Of a stretch of 64,000 nucleotides of DNA, positions 35,922 to 46,803 are shown piece after piece (positions within the stretch are counted from its first letter, which is position 1; every line of letters begins with the position of its first letter). This DNA is from Montifringilla adamsi (taxonomy: Eukaryota; Chordata; Aves; Passeriformes; Passeridae), in the NCBI GenBank assembly GCA_017590115.1, contig JAGGNK010007448.1, forward strand, positions 2,954,815-3,018,814, in the 5' to 3' direction. Below the pieces are notes generated by a model that was given only the letters and a program-made list of their open reading frames with translations, had not been told where the DNA came from and did no database searches. The translations under genes and the position numbers were made by a program.

Positions 35922-38900
35922 CTTTTGAAGCAAACATCCAGCAGTAAGTGAGGGAGTTTTGCAACTCTAAGGTCCTCTGTAGTTTTACAGGCTACTCCAA
36001 GGTTAAATTTGTCCTAATTATGCTGCCTGGTTAATGGAAGCACTTACCCATGCAAATTTATCAGCCTTGTCTCCCGCCCTTCCCTGGAGTGGCTCTTTGT
36101 CATGGAGTGTGTCCTGGTACTGCTCCAGGGCAGAGCAGCTCCATGTGCCTGGAGTTGTGTGAACCCTGGCCATGCTCACTGTGTGAAATCAGTGCTGTCC
36201 AAACCCTTCCCTCTGCAGAGGCAGCAGGATTGTCACGTTCTGCTATTTATAGACAGGGTAGAAATGACTCGATGAAGGTCAGGTGAGAAACTTGTGGCAA
36301 AGCTGGAAGGAAAATCAGCCCTTGGTTCATGGGCAAGGAGAGGGAGGACAGCTGTGTTGGCTCAGATATCTTAATTCCCTTCCCACAGCTGTTGCTGTTA
36401 GAGTTGGCTCTTCCTTTTGCAGGCTGGTTCCTAGCTCAGGTGTTTTCATCTGCTGCTGCAGCTGTGCTACATTTCAGGGCAGGGAGCATTTCTGAGTGCC
36501 TGCCTGCTGTGCTGCTCCACTCAGGGGCAGTGCTGGAAGGGAGCAGCATCCTTCATTTCTGATGGGCTCCAGGCTTGCTGGGTAAACCTTCAGGAGCTGG
36601 GCAGGTTGCTTGTGCCTGGTGTTTCAGACTCATCTGTGTAGCTTTGTGGCAGAGTGTGAAGTCACCTGGGTCTAGGAGTTGTAGTGGGTGACAGGAACCA
36701 CAGCTCTTGCTGCTGCCATTCCTAAAAGAGGGAATGTGCTTCATTGCAGCTCCATTACATGGAAACTGCTTTTGCCGTGATGTTTTCCTGGTGTTAAAGG
36801 TGGCAGGTTGTGTCCTACTGAGTCCACAGATGTGACAACACAACTTGGAAGTTGCTTCCAAGGTGTGCAATCTGCAGCTCACCAGTGGGAATCACTTCTG
36901 TGCTGCTCATCCCACTTCTGAAGTGCTCACTCAGCCGTGCTGGTGGGGCTTGTTCATCCAGGCTCTGCTTTTCATGGAGCAACCCTGTGGAATTGGGGAC
37001 AACTATTCCCCAGAGTTCATTTGTGCTCAGCCTCCTTTCCATCCATGCTGTGGTGCAGTTTAATTGGGATGTGGATTTTAGCCTTTTTCTGAAATGCTAT
37101 TTCCTTCCTGCTTTCCTGCTATGGCACTCAGAAATGCTGCTGTCCTCTGGCAGCAGTTACAGAGCCAGCTCCTTTCTGGAAGGCAGAAGGGAGCTTGTTA
37201 ACAGCTACCTTTGTGCTTAATTAATGATCCAGTGTGGTGGGGGAACTGCTCCCTCCTGCCCAGAGCAGCTCTGTCACTGTCCCCAAATCTGTGCTTTCTG
37301 CCAGTGTTAAAGTGGTGACTGTGCCTGATGCCGACATAAATGGGACAAATATTGGTGCCTTGCATGGAGCTCCTGATTCCCCTCGTGTGTCTGCTCTGTG
37401 AAATGTTTGGAGGGCTGAGCGAACGGAGGGAATTGTAGGATAGTGAATTTGAGGCCTTTTTTATTCCATTTGCTGAAGCCAGATGACTGGAATTAAATGT
37501 GACCTGTCTGAAAGCCAACCTTGTTTCCAAATCCTGCATGGGGAGCCGAGATCAGAAGACACATTACAAACATTGCAGTAGCATAACTTGAGGCAAGTGC
37601 AATCATTTACTTGACTAATGAATCCCCTGGGCTGCTAGCAAGAGAGAAAATCTCTCATTCATCTTCTTAATTTAATAAGCAGAGGGGCTGGCCTTAAGGG
37701 TAAATGAAATGAGCAGTGATCCCATGAATGTTTCAGCAAATTGATGTACAATAAGATAAGGGAGATCCAGGGAACGGCTTGCTTTGTTCTGAGAGACTGT
37801 CAGTGGGCTTTAGGGAAAGGGAGAGAAGCTGGAGCTGATGGCTCTGTGCAGCTCTCACGCATTTCCCTCCCAATCTTTCCGATCTGTGCAGGCTGGAACA
37901 CGGGGATTTTGTTGGGATAGCATCGAGTGAGCTGAGTTCAGGGGTCAGGGCTGTTGTGCTTGGTGTCACGTGTAAATCATCATCAGAGAGCTGGAGGAAA
38001 GCTGCAAGCTGCATTCCCTGCTCAGCCTTACACGCCCCTGGGTACCCACAGAGAGTTGTTGCACCTTGGAAGGGTTCCTGGAGGAGCTGGAGGATGCCCG
38101 TGCTTGTGGGAGCTAATGAGGCTCGTTCCTGTCTTTCATGCTCTTAATTGCTCTGGAGAACAAACCCGAGGTGTGAAACAATGAGGTGCTTTAATAGCCA
38201 GAACGGGGATTGCTGGATCTGCCACCACAGCAATTACTGAGAGATCACCTGAGTGCTTCGGGCATCAGGGGAAACTGAGGCAGAGGTTAAATCATAGCAC
38301 TGCTGTAGATAATAAAAAACGGGGTAAGGAAGCTTCTGACACAGGCAATAAACTTGGTAATTTTTTAAACAAAAGCCCCAGAAGGGAATGCTGCTTAAAC
38401 TCCTATTAAACCGTGAACCATATAAAGTGACTTTTGGGAGGCTGACTGAAGTATAAAGAAGTTGAAAACGGGAATGCTTGTTCTTGGCTTTTGTTCGAGA
38501 GAGGATTTTTAGGATTAGATGGTCCATTACTATTGAATGCACTTTGATAAGTACAATCTTCCAAGGCCCTTTATGACGAACACACAATGGAGAGCAGCAA
38601 ACTGAGTTATCAAAAAATGAATGGCTTCTGGAATGTCCTGAATCTCAGAGTTCTTGAGATCAAACTGGGAGGTCAGAGGTTCTGTTACTGAAGGTAAAAC
38701 ACACAGTCATAATGAGGATCATTTATTGCATTGCAATCTGAAATAATTACATTTGTCAACTCTGCCTAATTTGATGGGATGGAGGCAAAAGAATATGGAT
38801 TTATGTTTTGAATCCTCATGTATATGCATTAGTGTGGGTCTGTTATAAGAATGTTTATAGCAGAGTGCTTTTGGATTCTGGCCAGTATTTGCAGGGCTGC

Positions 38901-39794
38901 TCTCCCAGAGCTTGGTGACTCTAATAAGAATGTGTAGAAAATTGCTCTTTTTAATTGAGGTAAATAGTTGTCATTTTGGCATAATGTGAGCTATATTGTT
39001 CTATTTTGGGCCCCAAATTGCAGTTCTGAACATATCAAGGATTAAAAACCTTGGAAATCCTCAGTATTGCAGCATTTCTGATAGCACAGAGCAGAATTGC
39101 TCAGAAGCACCACGTTGGTGACTGGGTTTGCTGTGAGCACACACAGATTCTTGTCACTTGGAATTCAAGCCAAGAGCCAGCTCTCATGCCCTGTGTTCAA
39201 TGTTAAAACAATGAAAACTGGAGTGAATTGGGCTCTTAATGCCTTGTGCCCTTTGCAGTCTCATAGCTGTGTGAGATGGATGTTGTAGGAAACATTTTTA
39301 GTCACAGGAGAGAAAACAACAACCAGGTGCTTGAGTTCCAGTGGGCTGGGAGGAAGCTTCCAAAGGGGAACAGCCTCATTTCCACTGTGATTAAATAAAA
39401 GGCTTGGCATTAAATGGTCTGAGCTGTCAGAGCTGTCAGGGAGTTCAAAGGTTTAGGCAGATGTGTTGTGGTCTGGACTTCTGCTATTTCACGGAGCAGA
39501 CAGCACCAGGGGATGAAACAAGCCCCGCCAGGTGAGTGGTGCTTCCTGAGCTGAGAGGTGACTCTGATCTGGGCAGTGAAGGCCACTTCCATCTCCAAAT
39601 CATATTTCAGACCTGAGCACTGCTCAGGGAGAGCAAAGAGAAATGTCCTGGTCCTGTGGGCAGGTGCAGAGGGGGTGGATCTGTGCTCCTGCCAGCAAGG
39701 AGCCCCCATGGCCTGCAGCACTCCCAAGGTCCCTTGGCTGCTCATTCCTATTCCAGCTTGGCTGTTGTACCTTCATCATTTCTTGAGATAGGGA
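35922..39794. other. Repeat-poor unique sequence
   Basis: Nearly 3.9 kb without a recognised CR1 or LTR. 37550-38960 is AT-rich and looks well preserved, with many TAAT-type words. Only a possible MIR-like relic at 38268 was noted. No exon or RNA gene could be supported. Confidence 0.45.
38268..38295 (+). repeat. Possible ancient MIR-like relic
   Basis: 'ggggaaactgaggcagaggt' followed by 'taaat' matches the MIR core phrase closely but over only about 28 bp. Confidence 0.35.
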
Positions 39795-40216
39795 TGTGGC
39801 ATTCACATTCTCTGGAAAAATCCCTTCACCCAGGATTTTTCTCCTGGCAAGCTGAGAGGCCTCAGAGAAAAGGAAAACAATAATTATCTGATTTTCTTCT
39901 CCTGTGTTGTGCTCATGTGGAATGTGTTTGCAGATTGTTTACCCACAGCTGATTGTTTCATTGGGTTCTGCTGTGAGTTGTTTTCACTCTTTGGCCAGTC
40001 AGGGCCAAGCTGTGTCAGGACTCTGGAGAGAGTCACCAGTTTTCATTATTATCTTTTTAGCATTCTGTAAGTATCCTTTCTGTATTCTTTAGTACAGTTT
40101 AGTATAGTATTCTTTAATATAATATAGTATTATAAAGTAATAAATTAGCCTTCTGAGAACATAGAATCAAATTCATCATTCCTGCCTTCGATGGCGCATT
40201 CCTAGCAAATCCAATA
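39795..40216 (+). mobile_element. Solo LTR (family member 2)
   Basis: A 422-bp unit collinear with 22052-22467, differing at roughly 30 positions and by a short extra copy of the TA-rich tract. It starts TGTGGCATTC and ends CAATA. Flanks are TAGGGA on the left and CAGGGA on the right, a 6-bp duplication with one mismatch. No internal viral sequence adjoins. Divergence between the two copies implies separate, fairly recent insertions of one family. Confidence 0.88.
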
Positions 40217-40929
40217 CAGGGAGAGTTTTATCACAGGAAGAACTTGTGGTGAAGGCAGAGACGTGCAGTGGCTGAGCCTGAAGGATGCATTGCTGCAGGC
40301 AGAGAGTAGCTGAGTCGCTCTGTTCTTGCTCCTGGTTCTAAAGTATTCCCCTTCCTTGCAAGCTCCTCAGGTGTCTTGGGATGGGAATTTTAACCTTTTG
40401 GGGTTTTTTGTTTGTTGAGCAAACCAAATTATGCCTCTCGATATAGACACTGGTTCTGGGTGTCCCTGGATAAGGGATTTCCTTCCTTGACCCCTTGGTT
40501 TTTTCTCTTGGTGGGTATTTCACAGCCACTTGCTGCTGCTGCTTCAGTCAGACTAACCCTTGGGTGCCTGAACCTGTTTTCCTGTGACAATGATTTTTGT
40601 GCTCTAGAATGATGAATTCTTTGGCTCTACTGGCAGCTGCCACTTCTTTCTGAAGAGTGCAGCATTTCCTTGGCTGTGCTGGGCGGGGAGAGCAGAGAGT
40701 GGGAACGTGAAGCTGGGTCAGCTCTGAGCTCAGCTCTGCACACAGGGCTCACATAATGCCACAGTTCCTGTCTGGATCTGGTCAGAGGGGCTTGGCTGAG
40801 ACGGAATGTCCAGTTCAGTCCAAACTGGGAATTTGTTATCAAGCTGGTGCCAGGCTCACAAGGCTCAAACCCTTGTGACTGACAGACCCCAGGCACTGGT
40901 CTCCAAGTGTCCCATTGTCCAAGCACCTC

Positions 40930-41110
40930 TTGCTGTGCTGCCTCTCTGTGTCAGGAAGGATCTGGATCAGAGCTCTGTGAGCACCGAGATGCAAGATGAG
41001 GTGGAAGAGCTGACTGATAGGCACATGCAAGTGCTGTAATAGCAGCCAGGCCTCAGTTTGCACATTCTGGTGTCTCTGAGGGTGGCCAGTGCCAGATGTG
41101 TCTGAGAGAG
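40930..41110 (-). CDS. Possible ARM-repeat-like coding segment
   Basis: A minus-strand frame with no stop across this stretch contains 'NVQTEAWLLLQHL' followed, about 12 residues later, by 'LGAHRALIQIL'. This spacing of a Q-E-A helix, a hydrophobic stretch and a Gly-capped 'LG.h.aLi.iL' helix is the pattern of an armadillo repeat. I could not identify a particular protein, and clear splice sites are lacking: AG dinucleotides are present upstream but there is no matching GT donor in phase. If real, it would be an exon of a minus-strand gene that may include the similar segment near 46.7 kb. Chance resemblance in a GC-moderate frame is quite possible. What is seen is the open frame and pattern; the function is inference. 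Confidence 0.22.
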
Positions 41111-41790
41111 GTGCCAGAAGCTCCTTAGTGTGCTCTTTTAAAATGTCAAGCTCTTCTGTCTGTTCCACAGGGTGAGGAGATCTTTATGTCTTCAGCTGAG
41201 CCCCCATAATAAAAATGGTGGTTCTGTGCCTCATTCCAGAACTTGCTGGGATTTCAGCTGGCCAGAAGTCCCAAGCTCTCCTGCGCTCCTGCCCCGGGAG
41301 GTTTAGCATTAATGCATTTATCTGTGTGTACAAGGAGAAGGGAACATTTCTGTTTTTACAGATGGCGTGGGTTCAGGAAATCCAGTCAGCTGGTCTGGGT
41401 CTGGAAACCATTCTGCCCTTATTAACACCCTCCAATGATATAAACAGAGAATCCCCTTAGCAAGGAACAGTCTAAATAAAACTCTGGGCCAAACCAGAAT
41501 GTCTAAGGTGTGCCAGATCTTGCCTCAGGGAAAGAGAGAGGATGGGAAGTGCCAGGAGAGGGAAGATCTTAATTTCTGAGAGAACAGCCCCATGACTGAG
41601 GCAATTTTGTATTCTTGCTTCTCCCAGAAGGGAGAGAGGCAAGCTGAGGAAGGGATATCCTGGGGAAAGGGCTTTTTTTGTCACTGCCTTGTCTCTTCTC
41701 TTGGAAAGGACCAGTAAGATCTGAGCCAGGGATTGTCTAAAAACAGAGGTTGGAGGCCAAAAGCCTTTGTAGATTTGAGCCTGCATTTTC

Positions 41791-41825
41791 TGTCTGCCTC
41801 AGTTTCCTGTCTGTAGTGAAGGGAA
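41791..41825 (-). repeat. Possible ancient MIR-like relic
   Basis: 'tgcctcagtttcctgtctgt' followed by 'agtgaaggg' matches the reverse of the MIR core phrase (a 'cctcagtttcc...ctgtaaa.tggg' pattern). Short but quite specific. Confidence 0.45.
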
Positions 41826-42186
41826 AGCAACTAAAAATACCCAGCAGCAGAGCAGTACCTGTGCCTGAGGTCCTGCTGTGTGGGATGCCCTTCCTGGGTG
41901 CTGGAGGGGGATCTGGTGGCTGCAGGTAGGTTAGAGCAGGGCTTGGGGACGTGCCACTTGCCCCTGGGGACAATGCTCCAGCTCATGATGGACGTCTCTG
42001 CTGTGTCCCCTCACCTTGTATTTGTCATGGGCACTGTGGGGCAGAGTGATATTAGAGGGGGTGTTTAAGAGGCTGTTCCTGTGTCATCCCAAATGGAACA
42101 GGACATTTCTTCCAGGGCTGGCATCTCTGATCAGGACAGACACGGTGAAGGGGTTGGGAAAATGTCTTGTGATGCAACTTTGAGAG

Positions 42187-42322
42187 CTAAATAAAAAAAA
42201 AAAAAAAACCCACAAAAACCAAAACCAAACACAACAAACAACAACAACAAAAAAAACCTTCCTCTTCCTTTTCTTCCAACTCTTATCTCTTCCTACTTTC
42301 CTTTTATCTTTCCTCCCTTTTT
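42187..42322. repeat. G-free low-complexity tract
   Basis: 136 bases with no G on the + strand: an A run of 16, then CA/CAA units, then a C/T-rich half. The two distinct simple-sequence halves make ordinary low complexity the better explanation than editing. Confidence 0.8.
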
Positions 42323-42892
42323 GTTTGTGTCTGTTCTTTCCCTGTAATTCCTAATGTAAGTAAGGAAGAATTTAATATGCTGAGACAGGAGAGAAGTTGC
42401 TCCATGCGTTGCAGATGCACAACATGTCTTCATTAACTCCCCATGACATTCAAAATAGCTCGAGATAAAGACAAACTAAATCTGGGAAGACAAATATAAA
42501 TACTGTTCCCCCCCTCCCTCTCGCCCTGCGCGGCGCTCCCCCCCAGGGCACGCATTCAATTACCGAAGATGAATGGAGCAGAGCGGAGCAGCCTCTGGGA
42601 TGCTGAGCCTGGCGCTCCTGCTGCTGCCATCAGATGGCCCCACACTTCATGGAATGTGCTCCCGGCCCCGGCTCCAGCCTGCCAGGTGCTCCGTGGGGTC
42701 TGCAGTCCCTCCTGTGAGCTCTGACAGCCTGGAGACACTCGGGAAAGGCTGGCAGAGCCCAGAGCAGGGAGTGCTGCATCTCCCAGATCTGTGCCGGCGG
42801 GTGTTGTCCTCCAAAGGTGGGAGGGAGGGAAGGTCTCGGTGTTTAAGGCACCAGATGTGGGGGGGAGTGAGGAGCTGGGCTTGTTCTCCCTC

Positions 42893-43110
42893 ACAGAATC
42901 AGAACATTCTCAGCTGGGGGTGATCGACCAGGATCACTCAGCCCAAATCCCAGCCCTGCCCAGACCCCCCACCAAGCCCACCCTGGGCATCCCTGGCAGC
43001 GCTGTCCAAAGGCTCCTGGAGCTCTGGCAGCCTCGGGGCCGTGCCCATTCCCTGGGGAGCCTGGGCAGTGCCCAGCACCCCCTGCCAACCACCTTCTCCC
43101 TGCTCTGGAT
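42893..43110 (-). mobile_element. CR1 LINE, different 3' subfamily
   Basis: Reverse-orientation CR1 whose tail reads 'cacagaatcagaacattctc', then 'gatcgaccaggatcactc', 'cccaaatcccagccctgcc' and 'ggcatccctggcagcgctg'. The terminus differs from the other copies, which points to a distinct CR1 subfamily. Confidence 0.75.
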
Positions 43111-43299
43111 CTGGGATCCAGTGATGGGGTTCTCCCCTGGAGCAGACATGGGCAGGGAGCACTGCAGAGCAGCAGAGCTCACTGGGTGAGGCTGCACCCA
43201 GTTGCTTCTCTCCAGAAAATCTAGACCTTACATGGGGATTACAGAGTTTGAGACTGAGGTTGGGTATTGTTTTGCAGGGTGCAGGCTGGAGTTGTTGTT

Positions 43300-43805
43300 C
43301 ACAGAATCACAGACTTACTGGGTTGGAAGAGACCTTCAAGATCCCCAAGTCCAACCCAGCCCCAACCCCTCAACTAAATCCTGGCACCCAGTGCCACATC
43401 CAGGCTTTGTTAAACACACCCAGGGATGGTGACTGCACCACCTCCCTGGGCAGCCATTCCAGAACTTTATCACTCTTTCATTAAAAACTTTTTCCTGATA
43501 TCCAACCTGTATTTCCCTTGGCCCAGCTGGAGGCTGTGTGCTCTGGTTGTGTCAGTGCTGCCTGGAGAAAGAGCCCAGCCCCAGCTGAGCACAGCCACTT
43601 TCAGGAGCTGTGCACAGTGATGAGGGCACCCCTGAGTCTCCTTTTCTCCAGGCTGAGCACCCCCAGCTCCCTCAGTGGTTCCTCACAGGGTTTGTGTTCC
43701 CAGCCCCTCTCCAGCCTTGTTGCCTCCTCTGGACAAGCCCCAGCCCCTCCATGTCCTTCCCAAACTGAGGGGCCAGACCTGGACACAGCATTCGAGGTGT
43801 GGCCC
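43300..43805 (-). mobile_element. CR1 LINE, longest copy in the window
   Basis: About 500 bp of reverse-orientation CR1 with the full order of landmarks: 'cacagaatcacagacttact', 'ttggaagagaccttcaagat', 'cctgggcagccattccagaa', 'aaaaactttttcctgatatc', 'gagtctccttttctccaggc', 'gagcacccccagctccctca', 'cctcctctggacaagcccca' and 'ccagacctggacacagcatt'. It is still only the 3' portion and lacks ORF2 motifs. Confidence 0.96.
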
Positions 43806-43894
43806 TGTTCTGGGTGCCCTGGTCTCCCCAGCACACAGAGGTTTGAGCCTCAGAGCTGGGCTCCTGTGTAAGGAGAGGGACAGGGTTAGGAATG

Positions 43895-44021
43895 TGGCTG
43901 CCCCGTCCCTGGAAGTTCAAGGCCAGGCTGGAGTGGGCTTGGAGCAGCCTGGTGTGGTGGGAAGTGGAATGAGATGAGCCTTGAGGTCCCTTCCCACCCA
44001 GACCAGTCTGGGATTCCATGG
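43895..44021 (+). mobile_element. CR1 LINE 3' end
   Basis: Plus-orientation piece: 'caaggccaggctggagtggg', 'cttggagcagcctggtgtgg', 'gatgagccttgaggtccctt', 'attccatg'. It lies about 90 bp from the long minus-oriented copy, forming an inverted CR1 pair. Confidence 0.88.
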
Positions 44022-44555
44022 GGGCTGGTGTGCAAAGGCAGTGCAGGTGCAGAGGGGCTCACTGGGGAATCTGCTTGGCACAGGCTCTCGCCCTGTGAAA
44101 TGACTTGGCACTTTATGGCTCCTGTGCACCAGTGGGAAATGTGTCTGTACAGAGCTTCAGCATGCCTGGATTGAAGCTGAAGGGGGTTTTGGGGGAGAAG
44201 TTTCTCTGCCCTGCTGTTTGCAGCTGGGTCTCCAGAACCTCTGCATGTTCTGACTCAGGGGTGCACAAAGAGCTGCTCGTTCATGGATCCTTTCCTGCGC
44301 TCACCAGGCTCCAGCTCCACTCCAGCTTTACTTGTGGAAGAGTCCCTGTGATCTCTCAGAGCTCTGCTGCTGCTGCAGTGCTGCAGGGTTGGGCTTCAGC
44401 TCAGATTGCTGCGATCTGGGATGAGCAGCTTCCCAAGGAAGGACTTGCCATCCCTTCCCACTGAAGTCTTTTCAGTTCCCTGCCTCTCTGAGCACAGCAG
44501 ATGATTATCTTGCAAAAGCATTCTGTTATTTATTTTTTTTCCCTGTGTAGTTCAA

Positions 44556-44660
44556 ATTATCCCTTCCTAAGTGCATTACCTGGCATTTGTCTGCACCGAA
44601 CTTCATCTGACTTTATGCTGTCCATCCACCTAGCTTTGTTAAATGTAATTGAAATTGAGT
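44556..44660 (-). mobile_element. Ancient CR1/L3-like LINE relic
   Basis: 'cctaagtgcattacctggca', 'tttgtctgcaccgaacttca', 'tctgac...atgctgtccatcc' resembles the old amniote CR1/L3 internal phrase in which 'cattaccttgcatttgtc' is followed by 'gaatttcatctgcca'. It is strongly diverged, consistent with great age. Confidence 0.5.
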
Positions 44661-46606
44661 TTGGGCTGGGGGAGGCCTGGGGTTGATGCAGCAGAAGAGC
44701 AGTGGTCTATGCTTCCAGGACTAAAAAATAGTGTGAGCTATTGCAGTTGTTGAGTCCTGTTAAATCCAGTTGTGTTCATGTTACAGGGAGTTAAGTGAAC
44801 ATCAGAAAGGAAAAGGCAGGGTAGAACCTCTTCTGTGCCATGCCAGGCTTGAAATCAGAATAACTGAACAGCCTTCCTTGCGTGGATTCGTGTTTTATGC
44901 GAGGTCAGAATCTGTCCCTTGGAAATTGTCTGGAAATAACAACTTTCTCTAGCAGGAGCAGGCTGAGTGCAAAGTGGGGATTGTTCTCTCCTGTCAGAGG
45001 ACACAACCCCTGAGGGTCCAGAGCAGCCTGAGCAGGGATCTGGACACAGTTTTCTCATTAAGAGGAGTATATGCTTCTGAGGACTTGAGCAAGTTCATTT
45101 GCACAGATGAGCTGGTTACAGTTTGCTCTGGTTGTTTCACGGTTTAATTTACTCGAAGGAATGGGATACTTGTAAGTTAACTCTTAATAGGAAAAGTGGG
45201 GTAAAACCCACAAACTGCTGTTAAAATGAAGCTGCTCCTCCTGGATAGAATGACACAGCCCAGTCCAGTGCATAAGTGGAAGACTGCATTCAGCAACCCA
45301 GGCAACACCTGTCCGGCCCTTGCTGCTGAAGGAATTTGTGGTGTAAGGTGACCTGATGTTGCAAAGGACCAAAATTTCCCTTTGGAGGAGTGAACTCAAC
45401 ACTGTTACTGGTGGCTTGCATACAGGGTGGATGAAATGATGTGTACACCTTTTTTTTTTTTTTCTTTTTTTTTTTTTCCTGCAAAGATTCCCACAACCCA
45501 GCACAGTGCATAAATGGAAGACTGCATTCAGCAACCCAGGCAACACCTGTCCGGCCCTTGCTGCTGAAGGAATTTGTGGTGTAAGGTGACCTGATGTTGC
45601 AAAGGACCAAAATTTCCCTTTGGAGGAGTGAACTCAACACTGTTACTGGTGGCTTGCATACAGGGTGGATGAAATTATGTGTACACCTTTTTTTTTCTTT
45701 TCTTTTCTTTTTTTTCCTGCAAAGATTCCATCAGAAATAAATGCAGAGTTCAAATTCTCCCCACTGTAGGCATTTCAAAGAGGGAGCCCCTCTGATCCCA
45801 TACTTCTCCTTATAGGAACAGCACCCCTAAACCACCTGCTCAATTGCTGGGACCAACTTGGTGCTGGAGTTTGAGTAGTAGGATGCTGAACCCTCTTGAA
45901 ACTCCTTTAATCTGCAATTTTTAAGCCTTGCAGCCCCATTGTGAAGAAGAGGCTGTGCCACTGGACTGTATCTGCAGAGTGGACACCACAACTGTGGCCA
46001 GGTCCTGGTTTGCCTGGGGATCCAGAGGTCAAACAGGGACTGTGGGACAGGACACTGCAGCAGTGACTGGCCATGTTCTGCTGGACATGGCCCTGCTGTT
46101 CTCTGTCCTGTACCTTTCCTTGTACTGGTGCTTTGAGGCTCTGCTCCTCTCTTTGCTCCCTGTGTCCCTTTTAATGATTTATTATTGCCTTAGTGGGTTT
46201 TTCCCTCCTTCAGTGCCTGTGACTCTCACCATGAACAGCTCCAGCATCCGCACACAGAACCAGCATCTTCGCGTAATGTTTAGTGGCAATTAAATGAGAT
46301 TCTCCTCCCCCACCCTGCCCTTTTGTCAAATGAATCTAAAAAGGCTTTTATGGGGGTGAGATGCAGGGGGGAAATTAAAAGTGTTCATAAAAGTGGATTT
46401 TAAGAAAAGCCTAATGAAGGAAATGAACCTCCTGAGAGATCAAAGCTGAACCTGCTATGCCAGTGCAGAGAGTTTCAGCATTTTCTTATGTTTCCACTGG
46501 CATGAAAGCAACATGAACAAACATTTCTTCCAACAGCTTTAACTTTTAAGTCCTGTGGGTTTGGCATTAATGGCCTGTTTCTGCTTTGTCCAGTGCTGGG
46601 GCTCAG
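44661..46606. other. Unique sequence with a 238-bp tandem duplication
   Basis: Apart from the duplication at 45255-45729, no repeat or gene was recognised. Confidence 0.45.
45255..45729. repeat. 238-bp tandem duplication with poly(T) core
   Basis: Copy 1 spans 45255-45492 and copy 2 spans 45493-45729. Outside the T-rich tracts they are almost identical: I count only a few substitutions (for example 'aagtgg' versus 'aaatgg', 'gatgtg' versus 'tatgtg'). Each copy contains 'acacctgtccggcccttgct' and ends in a T-rich tract plus 'cctgcaaagattcc'. The near-identity means a recent duplication or ongoing conversion. The unit matches none of the other repeats here. Confidence 0.95.
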
Positions 46607-46754
46607 CTGTTTCATTAGACATTTGTGTGATGCCTCCTCAAGTCTGGAGAAGAGCTGGGCATCCTCATGAGCCATCAGATCCAGCAGCACTGGGATGGCT
46701 CCTTCCCTGAGAGCCAGTTCTCTGCTTGGCTTTGTGGGTTCTTCCTGCCCCTCA
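46607..46754 (-). CDS. Possible ARM-repeat-like exon
   Basis: On the minus strand, a pyrimidine-rich acceptor (ccctctttgtag, ending at 46755) is followed by an open frame containing 'ELALREGAIPVLLDLMAHED' and then 'EEASHKCLMKQL'. 'GAIPVLLDL' followed by a charged loop and an 'EEA...cL' helix is a good armadillo-repeat pattern. No GT donor is found at a sensible place; the frame runs on to a stop at 46475, so it would have to be a terminal exon, or it is a pseudogene or chance. A CR1-like scrap (46768-46803) lies just upstream of the acceptor. I do not recognise the parent protein. The pattern is seen; the exon status is inference. Confidence 0.28.
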
Positions 46755-46767
46755 CTACAAAGAGGGA

Positions 46768-46803
46768 AATCATGGAATCTTTCAGGTTGAAAATCCCTAA
46801 ATA
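46768..46803 (-). mobile_element. Possible CR1 scrap
   Basis: 'atcatggaatctttcaggtt' followed by 'gaaaatccct' resembles the reversed CR1 terminus. About 35 bp only. Confidence 0.4.

Larger units (their letters stand above)
40217..42892. other. Unique sequence with an A-rich/pyrimidine tract
   Basis: No established gene. It holds the minus-strand ARM-like frame near 41 kb, a MIR-like relic at 41791, a G-free A-rich then C/T-rich tract (42187-42322) and a C-rich CpG cluster near 42515-42560. Confidence 0.45.

Noticed and set aside
42187..42322. Second candidate for G-to-A editing
   Set aside because: It consists of an A-rich simple repeat followed by a pyrimidine tract, so low complexity explains the lack of G.
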